Assembly: GCA_009379975.1 (NCBI GenBank)
Contig: WHSS01000004.1
Span: 1-64,000 of the forward strand
DNA length: 64,000 nucleotides
Source of the DNA: Actinophytocola sp.
GTDB taxonomy: Bacteria > Actinomycetota > Actinomycetes > Mycobacteriales > Pseudonocardiaceae
Reading direction: 5' to 3'
Shown here: one piece after another, positions 58,396-64,000 of the stretch
Layout: each line of letters begins with the position of its first letter
How positions within the stretch are numbered: position 1 is the stretch's first letter
Notes under the pieces: model-generated
The model's database searches: none
What the model saw: the letters and a program-made list of their open reading frames with translations, nothing else
Told to the model about the DNA's origin: nothing
Made by a program: the position numbers and the translations under genes

Positions 58396-60738
58396 TCAGG
58401 TGCGTTTCTTCCGCAACATCCCGCGCACCTTCTTCAGCGCCTGCTCCGCGTCCGAGTCGAACGGGTTGTCGTGCACCAGGTAGGTCCAGGTCGAGGTCGG
58501 CCGCGCGACACCCGATGCGCCGAGGTCGATGCCACCGTCGGTGATCTCCGCCTTGGTGAACGACTCGACCGCGCGCGACCGTGCCTCGGAGATGATCTTG
58601 TGGAACTCGGGGATGGCGGCGCGGTGGAACTCGTCGATCGGGGTCTCCCTGCCCAGCGCACGCAGGTGGATGCTCTCCCGCACGTCGGCGAGGAACGCGA
58701 GGTGATCGGACCACAGCTGGTCGACGTGGTAGAGCAGGATCTCCCGGCATACCCGCGATGCCGTCGCGTCGTCGAACTTCTCGGTGAGCTCGACGTAGTG
58801 TTCTTCCGCTTCGGTGGCCAGCAGTTCGGCGGCGAGTTCGGTGCGCACCACCTCGTCCCGGAACTTCAGCAGGTCGGCGCGCTGCCGCTCGATCAGCCGG
58901 GTGTAGCGCCAGGTGTTGCGGTGGATCTCCAGGTTCGCGCCTTCCACCACGCGCTGGGCATGGTTGAGGTGGCGCTGTGCCGCGGGATCGGTGACCTCGT
59001 CGTTCTCGTCGGGCCGGATGCCTTGCGGGACGTCGGGGGCGCCCGCCAGCACCAGTTCGTCGTTGAGGCTGGCGAAGAAGACCGAGCCGCCGGGATCGCC
59101 CTGCCTGCCCGCGCGCCCGCGCAACTGGTCGTCGAGTCTGCTGCTGGGATAGCGCGCGGTGCCGATGACGTAGAGGCCGCCGAGGTCGACGACCCCCTGC
59201 CACGCCGACTCGTCGCCCGAACTGCCGCCGAGCTTGATGTCGGTGCCACGTCCGGCCATCTGCGTGGACACGGTGATCGCGCTCGCCTTGCCCGCCTCGG
59301 CGATGATCTCCGCCTCTTCGGCGTCGTTGCGCGCGTTGAGTACGGTGACCTCGAGGCTGGCCTTCACCAGCTTCTCGGCGAGTTCCTCGGACTCCGCGAC
59401 GTCCTGGGTGCCGACCAGGATCGGCCTGCCCAGCTCGTGGACCCGGCGGATCTCGGCCACGATCGCGCGCAGCTTGTCCGACGGCGACGCGAAGATGCGG
59501 TCGGGTTCGTCAACGCGCACGTTGTCGGTGTTGGGCGGGATCACCGCGACCTCGAGCCGGTAGAACTCGCGCAGCGTCTCCGCGACGGCCACGGCGGTTC
59601 CCGTCATGCCCGCGACGGTCGGGTACCGGGCGATGAGTGCCTGCACGGTGATCGAGTCGAGGATCTCGCCGCGATCGGACGCGGGCAACTGCTCCTTGGC
59701 TTCGACCGCGGCCTGCAGGCCGTCCGGCCACCGCTGCAGCTCCGCGACCCGGCCGCGGGAAGCGTTGATCAGCTGGACCTTGCCATCGCGCACCAGGTAG
59801 TCCACGTCGCGGGTGAGCAGTGCATGCGCGTGGAGCGCGACGTTGACCGATGCCAGTCGTTCCGAGCCGGTGTGGCCGTAGAGCTCGATACCGCCGAGCG
59901 CCTTCTCGACCACCGACGCGCCGGCGGGCGTGAGCCAGGCGTTCTTGCCGTCGGAGTCGGTCTCGTAGTGCAGCCCGAGCCGCAGCCGCCGGACGATCTT
60001 GGCGACTTCCTCGTCGGCGACGCCCGCATCCACGGAGCCCGCCATCACCAGCGGCACCCGTGCTTCGTCGACGAGCACCGAGTCGGCCTCGTCGATGATG
60101 GCGACCTCCGGTTCGGCGAGCACGATGTCCTCGGCGCCGGTCACCAACCGGTCGCGCAGCACATCGAAGCCGATCTCGCTGACCGCCCCGTAGGTCACTT
60201 CGCAGTCGTAGGCCGCACGACGTTCGCCGTGGGTGCGGGCAGGCTCCACCCAGTCGACGGAGACGCCGAGCAGGTCGAACACCGGGCGCATCCACTCCGC
60301 GTCGCGGCGGGCGAGGTAGTCGTTGACGGAGATGACGTGCACGCGCTTGCCTTGCAGCGCATACCCGCAGGCGGCGAGCGCGCCGGCGAGGGTCTTACCC
60401 TCACCGGTGGCCATCTGCACGACATGGCCGGTGAGCAGGCCCATGACGCCGAGTAGCTGCACGTCGAAAGGGCGTTCGTCGAGCGCCCGCCGCGCGGCCT
60501 CCCGGCCGAGGGCGCACACCTCGATCAGCTGCGGGTGACCGAAGGAGGCTTCGAGCCGGAGCTGGGCCGCCGACTCCGCCAGTTCCTCATCGGAGAGGTC
60601 GCGCATGCTGTCTTCGCGCGCCTCGATCGCGGGCAGCAACTTCTCGTACTTGGTCAGCGCGACGCTGGCAGGCCGCTGGATGATTCTGCGCAGCCGACTG
60701 CCGACCTTGGTCCGCATCGGCAGTTGCCCGCGGCTCAT
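58396..60738 (-). CDS. secA2: Accessory Sec translocase ATPase SecA2
   Basis: A 780-residue SecA. The motor is intact: Walker A 'QMATGEGKTLAGALAACGYA', Walker B 'IIDEADSVLVDEARVPL', 'TVAGMTGTA' and 'STQMAGRGTDIKLGG', 'DDQLRGRAGRQGDPG'. It lacks the long C-terminal linker and zinc-binding tail of housekeeping SecA1 and is shorter, which is typical of actinobacterial SecA2. It exports a limited set of proteins with the SecYEG channel. ATG 60738 has a GGGAG ribosome site. It diverges from a lipoprotein hydrolase gene. Confidence 0.92.
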   Translation of the reverse strand: MSRGQLPMRTKVGSRLRRIIQRPASVALTKYEKLLPAIEAREDSMRDLSDEELAESAAQLRLEASFGHPQLIEVCALGREAARRALDERPFDVQLLGVMGLLTGHVVQMATGEGKTLAGALAACGYALQGKRVHVISVNDYLARRDAEWMRPVFDLLGVSVDWVEPARTHGERRAAYDCEVTYGAVSEIGFDVLRDRLVTGAEDIVLAEPEVAIIDEADSVLVDEARVPLVMAGSVDAGVADEEVAKIVRRLRLGLHYETDSDGKNAWLTPAGASVVEKALGGIELYGHTGSERLASVNVALHAHALLTRDVDYLVRDGKVQLINASRGRVAELQRWPDGLQAAVEAKEQLPASDRGEILDSITVQALIARYPTVAGMTGTAVAVAETLREFYRLEVAVIPPNTDNVRVDEPDRIFASPSDKLRAIVAEIRRVHELGRPILVGTQDVAESEELAEKLVKASLEVTVLNARNDAEEAEIIAEAGKASAITVSTQMAGRGTDIKLGGSSGDESAWQGVVDLGGLYVIGTARYPSSRLDDQLRGRAGRQGDPGGSVFFASLNDELVLAGAPDVPQGIRPDENDEVTDPAAQRHLNHAQRVVEGANLEIHRNTWRYTRLIERQRADLLKFRDEVVRTELAAELLATEAEEHYVELTEKFDDATASRVCREILLYHVDQLWSDHLAFLADVRESIHLRALGRETPIDEFHRAAIPEFHKIISEARSRAVESFTKAEITDGGIDLGASGVARPTSTWTYLVHDNPFDSDAEQALKKVRGMLRKKRT

Positions 60739-60778
60739 ACACCGTCTCCCTCGTCTTGCCGTGTTCTATTTATACGTC

Positions 60779-60882
60779 GGGTTATTCACAAAAGGCATGC
60801 ATGTCGCCATCCGCTTCCAACTCCCCCGATCGCTCAGGCGGGCCTCCGGCCCGCCATCGCTGGCTCGGGTTGTGATTAGCCC
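60779..60882 (+). repeat. MITE-like interspersed repeat, copy 4
   Basis: A 104-bp element beginning GGGTTATTCACAA and ending TTGTGATTAGCCC (each end one base off the consensus), with 'CGATCGCTCAGGCGGGCC' inside. It lies between the divergent secA2 and hydrolase genes and is close in sequence to copy 2. Confidence 0.8.
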
Positions 60883-60966
60883 TCCGGGGTTCGCGTGCCC
60901 AACGTCGCTGACCTCCGGGGTGTTCCCTTACACCATCGTGCTCCATCGTGGATCCACCGGAAATGG

Positions 60967-60972
60967 CAGGAT
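60967..60972 (+). promoter_or_regulatory. -10 box of a leaderless transcript (secreted hydrolase)
   Basis: CAGGAT is followed by six bases (CGACCT) and GTG 60979. No ribosome site is present; the start codon is confirmed by the signal peptide that begins there. Confidence 0.45.
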
Positions 60973-60978
60973 CGACCT

Positions 60979-62559
60979 GTGCGCTCCTCGCTCCAGTCAC
61001 CCATGGCCGTTCTCGCCTGCCTGCTCGCCTTGGTGCTCTCCTCGTGCACGACGCCCGAATCGGGTGAATCCGTCACCGAGACGCGCGGCCCCACCGGCGT
61101 CGTGCCGGACAACCTCGACCAGTTCTACGGACAGAGCGTCACTTGGGGCGATTGTGGACCTTACGTGACAACCGGTACCAGCAAGCAAGCCTTCGGCACG
61201 CCTGGCGTGCGGTGCTCGCGGGTGAAGGTCCCGCTGGACTACGCCGAACCCGGCGGGGAGGCGATCGAGGTCGGCGTGCTGCGCAAGAAGGCGGGCGGCG
61301 ATCGCATCGGTTCGCTGCTGATCAACCCCGGGGGCCCTGGGGTTTCGGGGATGGAGTCGGCGGCCGCCCTGCTCGGCTCGCCCGCCATCGAGAAGCTGTC
61401 ACAACGATTCGACATCGTCGGTTTCGACCCGCGCGGGGTCGGCGCGAGCAAACCGGCCGTGCGCTGCCTGACCGGCGAGGAGCGCGACGCGGACCGGGGC
61501 GACGACATCGAGGTCGACGGTTCGCCAGAAGGTGTCGCCCAGCAGGAGGCCGAGGAGCGCGAGTTCGCCGAGCGGTGCACCGAACGCACCGAGCACGGCG
61601 AGAAGATGCTGGCCAACCTCGGTACGCGCGAGGTCGTGCGGGACATGGACGTGCTGCGTTCCGTGCTCGGCGACGAGAAGCTGACCTACCTGGGGTACTC
61701 CTACGGCACCCGGATCGGCTACACCTATGCCGAGGCCTTCCCGGACAACGTGCGTGCGCTGCTCCTCGACGGGGCAATGGATCCGGAAGAGGACATGGTG
61801 GCATCGATGGTCGCGCAGGGAAAGGGGTTCGGCGAAGCCTTCGACGAGTTCGTGGCGTGGTGTGCGGAGCGGGAGGACTGCGCGCTCGGCGATGACCCGG
61901 ACAAGGCGACGAAGGCCTACCAGGATCTGGCCCGCCCGCTGATAGAGCGGCCGGTGGGCCTCTCGGACGGCCGGAAGCTCTCTTTCGAGGACCTGAGCAC
62001 CGCGACGGTGCAGGCGTTGTATTCGCAAAGCTTGTGGGAGCGGCTCAACAGCGGGCTCAACGAGCTCACCCGGCAGCGCGGCGAGCAGTTGGTCGCGCTC
62101 GCCGACATGTACAACGAGCGCGACCCCGATGGCACGTACTCGACGACGCAGGATGCCTTCGTCGCGATCCGCTGCGTCGACGATCCCCAGGTCACCGACA
62201 AGCAGGAGATCCGCGAAGCGCAGCGGAAGTTCGCCAAGGTCGCGCCGTTCCTCGACAGCGGTGAGCCGCCTAGTCACGCCCGCGACGCCTGCGCGTTCTG
62301 GCCCGCGGAGAACACCTCGGAGCCGCACCTGCCCGACGTCAAGGGGGTGCCGCCGGTGCTGGTCATCTCGACGACCAAGGACCCGGCGACGCCCTATCAG
62401 GCCGGGGTGCAGCTGGCCAAGGCGATGAGTGGCCGGTTACTGACCTTCGAGGGCACCCAGCACACCGTGTTCGGGCATGGCCATGCGTGCATCGACGATG
62501 CGGGCGTCGCCTACCTCATCGACCAGAAGCTGCCCGATGACGGCAAGCGGTGCAGTTAG
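60979..62559 (+). CDS. Secreted alpha/beta-hydrolase lipoprotein (tripeptidyl aminopeptidase / Hip1-like)
   Basis: A 526-residue protein with a lipoprotein signal (residues 1-23, lipobox Leu-Ser-Ser-Cys). The hydrolase domain has the oxyanion motif 'LLINPGGPGVSG', nucleophile Ser in 'YLGYSYGTRIGYTYAEAFP', and a TAP-like C-terminal domain with Asp in 'TTKDPATPYQAG' and His in 'GTQHTVFGHGH'. Actinobacterial relatives (SlpD/E of Streptomyces, Hip1 of mycobacteria) are cell-envelope serine peptidases. The GTG start is set by the signal peptide and a leaderless -10 box. Cysteine pairs suggest disulfides. Confidence 0.9.
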   Translation: MRSSLQSPMAVLACLLALVLSSCTTPESGESVTETRGPTGVVPDNLDQFYGQSVTWGDCGPYVTTGTSKQAFGTPGVRCSRVKVPLDYAEPGGEAIEVGVLRKKAGGDRIGSLLINPGGPGVSGMESAAALLGSPAIEKLSQRFDIVGFDPRGVGASKPAVRCLTGEERDADRGDDIEVDGSPEGVAQQEAEEREFAERCTERTEHGEKMLANLGTREVVRDMDVLRSVLGDEKLTYLGYSYGTRIGYTYAEAFPDNVRALLLDGAMDPEEDMVASMVAQGKGFGEAFDEFVAWCAEREDCALGDDPDKATKAYQDLARPLIERPVGLSDGRKLSFEDLSTATVQALYSQSLWERLNSGLNELTRQRGEQLVALADMYNERDPDGTYSTTQDAFVAIRCVDDPQVTDKQEIREAQRKFAKVAPFLDSGEPPSHARDACAFWPAENTSEPHLPDVKGVPPVLVISTTKDPATPYQAGVQLAKAMSGRLLTFEGTQHTVFGHGHACIDDAGVAYLIDQKLPDDGKRCS

Positions 62560-62586
62560 CCCCGGGGGGTGCGAGCCACCACCTTC

Positions 62587-62635
62587 CTCGTGCGTGAAAG
62601 TCGTTGCTCTGGCACGCCTGAGCACTCACGACACC
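62587..62635 (+). repeat. GTGCGTGAAA repeat, copy 3
   Basis: 'CTCGTGCGTGAAAGTCG' at the left, 'GGCACGCCTGA' in the middle and 'CACTCACGACACCGG' at the right. It forms a back-to-back pair with copy 4, ten bases away. Confidence 0.75.
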
Positions 62636-62644
62636 GGCACGTTG

Positions 62645-62692
62645 GGTCGTGAGTGATGACGCGTGCCCATGCAAGGTGTTTCACGCACGACG
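62645..62692 (-). repeat. GTGCGTGAAA repeat, copy 4 (reverse)
   Basis: The reverse complement reads 'GTGCGTGAAACACCTTGC' to 'CACTCACGAC'. With copy 3 it makes a roughly 105-bp imperfect palindrome between two convergent genes (hydrolase and GlxA-type regulator), a likely bidirectional terminator. Confidence 0.75.
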
Positions 62693-62721
62693 CCACGGGT
62701 AGTCCGCCCGCCCGCCCGGCT

Positions 62722-63696
62722 CTAGCTCGCGCGGGCCGCGAATGTGCGCCGGTACGCCAGCGGCGCGACGCCGAGCGCGGCGTTGAAGTGCTGGCGCAAG
62801 GACGCCGCCGTGCCGAGGCCTGCTTCGGCCGCGACCTTGTCGATCGCCAACTCGGTGGTCTCCAGCAGGTGCCGGGCGCGCCGGACACGCTGCTGGGTCA
62901 GCCAGGCGTGCGGGGGCATGCCGGTTTCGGACCGGAAGCGCCTGCTGAACGTCCGCTCGCTCATCTTGGCGTGGCGGGCCATGACCGCGAGGCTCAGCGG
63001 TTCGGCCAGCCGCTCGACGGCCCAGGCCCTGGTGGCCGCGGTGCTGCCCACGCCGGCGGGAGGTAGCGGGGACTCGATGTACTGCGACTGACCGCCGTCG
63101 CGCCATGGCGGCACGACGCAGTAGCGCGCGGCGTGGTTGGCGACGTCGCTGCCGTAGTCGAGTCGCAGCACGTGCAGGCACAGGTCGACGCCCGCGGCCA
63201 GCCCCGCCGAGGTCAGCACGTCGCCGTCGTCGACGAACAGCACGTTCTCGTCGAGGTCGACGGCCGGGTACATCTCGCGGAATTGCGATGCGTACGCCCA
63301 ATGGGTCGTGGCTTTCCTGCCGTCGAGCAGGCCCGCCGCGCCGAGGACGAACGCGCCGGTGCAGATCGACATCACCCTGGCACCGGCAGGAATCCTGGCC
63401 AGTGCCGCGGCGATGTCCTCGGGCAACGTCCCGGCGTAACGCGGGCCGGCGACCTTGGTGCCGGGAATGATCACGGTGTCGGCCTCAGCCAGCGCTTCCG
63501 GCCCGTGATCGAGGTTTGCCGTGTAGCCCGCGCTGACCCGGACCGGCTGCTCGTCGATCCCGCAGATCCGGACATCGTAGAGCGCGCTGCCGTCGCGCTC
63601 GGCGGTCCGGAAGATCTGCGGCGGGATGTGCATGTCGTAGCCGACCACCTCGTCGATGGCCAGGACGACGACGCGGTGTGGCGCGTGCAACGTCAT
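62722..63696 (-). CDS. GlxA-family transcriptional regulator (DJ-1/PfpI plus AraC)
   Basis: A 324-residue fusion. Residues 1-190 are a DJ-1/PfpI-like domain with 'VMSICTGAFVLGAAGLLDGR' (the nucleophile-elbow Cys is kept) and 'TTHW'. Residues about 215-320 are an AraC/XylS double helix-turn-helix ('LAVMARHAKMSERTFSRRFR', 'VAAEAGLGTAASLRQHF'). Members sense small metabolites. It diverges from an MFS gene which it probably controls; direct repeats TTCTTGC lie in the gap. Confidence 0.9.
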   Translation of the reverse strand: MTLHAPHRVVVLAIDEVVGYDMHIPPQIFRTAERDGSALYDVRICGIDEQPVRVSAGYTANLDHGPEALAEADTVIIPGTKVAGPRYAGTLPEDIAAALARIPAGARVMSICTGAFVLGAAGLLDGRKATTHWAYASQFREMYPAVDLDENVLFVDDGDVLTSAGLAAGVDLCLHVLRLDYGSDVANHAARYCVVPPWRDGGQSQYIESPLPPAGVGSTAATRAWAVERLAEPLSLAVMARHAKMSERTFSRRFRSETGMPPHAWLTQQRVRRARHLLETTELAIDKVAAEAGLGTAASLRQHFNAALGVAPLAYRRTFAARAS

Positions 63697-63697
63697 G

Positions 63698-63729
63698 GCA
63701 AGATTCTTGCATATATTGACGTTCTTGCC
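63698..63729. promoter_or_regulatory. Putative operator between glxA-type regulator and MFS gene
   Basis: GCAAGATTCTTGC (63698-63710) is a perfect 13-bp palindrome. Its right half TTCTTGC repeats directly at 63722-63728, 18 bp downstream, the spacing typical of AraC-family double sites. It lies right at the regulator's start codon, suggesting autoregulation. Confidence 0.45.
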
Positions 63730-63766
63730 ACTCGTGGAACCCCGGCCGGCAAGAGACGCTCAACCG

Positions 63767-64000
63767 GTGACATTGGTCGAAGACGCCGGACACGAGTCCT
63801 TCCTTCCCGCCTCTCGACGCCGCTTCCATTGGGCATGGCTGGTGGCCTTCGCCGGGTTCATCGCACTGGTCGGCGCCGCGGGCTTCCGGGCGGCGCCCAG
63901 CGTGCTGATCGATCCGCTGCATACGGAATTCGGCTGGTCGCGGGGGACGATCTCGGCAGCGGTGTCGATCAACCTGGTGCTCTACGGGCTGATCTCGCCG
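63767..64000 (+). CDS. MFS transporter, 3' truncated by the window
   Basis: 78 codons from GTG 63767 to the window end. After a short cytoplasmic tail comes a first helix ('WAWLVAFAGFIALVGAAGF') and the 'GWSRGTISAAVSINLVLYG' segment seen in oxalate/formate-antiporter-like MFS proteins. Divergent from the GlxA-type regulator. The remainder and the substrate cannot be judged. Confidence 0.75.
   Translation, partial: MTLVEDAGHESFLPASRRRFHWAWLVAFAGFIALVGAAGFRAAPSVLIDPLHTEFGWSRGTISAAVSINLVLYGLISP

Noticed and set aside
57514-60456. A 980-residue plus-strand frame across nadE and secA2
   Set aside because: It runs antisense through two well-supported conserved genes and the repeat between them, with shadow-like composition.

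Overview
The window is about 70% GC chromosomal DNA of a free-living actinomycete. Start codons are mostly ATG/GTG with frequent 4-bp operon overlaps. Gene content (AdnAB instead of RecBCD, SecA2, a fused RNase H/phosphatase, an NnaR-type regulator) and an order that recalls mycobacterial neighbourhoods (cobD, SURF1, ptpA, Nif3-like, zinc-ribbon, RNase H; panB; adnAB with an alkyltransferase-like gene) suggest Pseudonocardiales (Amycolatopsis/Saccharopolyspora-like). That family placement is inference; no tRNA, rRNA, transposase, integrase or CRISPR array was found.

Layout. 1-7319 is a nitrite-assimilation operon: a 5'-truncated FAD/[2Fe-2S] oxidoreductase, the nitrate/nitrite transporter narK, nirB, nirD, an HemD-domain regulator (nnaR) and sirohydrochlorin chelatase, which makes the siroheme precursor needed by NirB. 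A GlnR-type box precedes nirB. 7325-16411 is a catabolic block: tripartite tricarboxylate transporter (tctC-tctB-tctA), thioesterase, enoyl-CoA hydratase, class III CoA-transferase, two IclR regulators and an MFS permease. It is bracketed by an 88-bp, about 92% identical direct repeat of the cbiX 3' end, so it looks like an inserted island. 16.5-20.6 kb holds a DUF234-type ATPase, an AlkZ-like winged-helix protein, a WYL-regulator remnant and a second HemD paralogue. 20.6-33 kb is DNA repair and housekeeping: an alkyltransferase-like protein, AdnA-AdnB helicase-nuclease, a membrane protein, a zinc metallopeptidase, a paired active/inactive M16 peptidase and NudC. 33-40.3 kb has an AbiEi-like protein, cobD, SURF1, a fructosamine-kinase-like protein, low-molecular-weight phosphatase, Nif3-like protein, zinc-ribbon protein and RNase H/phosphatase. 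rnpB follows at 40.57-41.0 kb.

41.36-51.12 kb is the most unusual region: a seven-gene operon encoding a compact type IV secretion-like machine (VirB2-, VirB3/PrgI-, VirB4-, VirB6- and VirB8-like proteins, a two-domain cell-wall hydrolase and a proline-rich protein) with no relaxase, coupling protein or VirB11 beside it. The VirB4-like ATPase carries a 395-residue intein with a LAGLIDADG endonuclease exactly inside its Walker A motif; its residues fit the rare class 3 (W-C-T) splicing type.

51.2-64 kb has a small protein, an RNase II-family enzyme, a metal-receptor-like protein without signal peptide, panB, two uncharacterised proteins, nadE, secA2, a secreted Hip1/tripeptidyl-aminopeptidase-like hydrolase, a GlxA-type regulator and a 3'-truncated MFS gene.

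Four families of short interspersed repeats sit between genes: about 105-bp MITE-like elements with GGGCTATTCAC ends (4 copies), 83-bp nested palindromes (3), about 60-bp hairpins just after stop codons (3) and about 50-bp GTGCGTGAAA elements (4). Several genes appear to be leaderless, with a -10 box 6-7 nt before the start codon.
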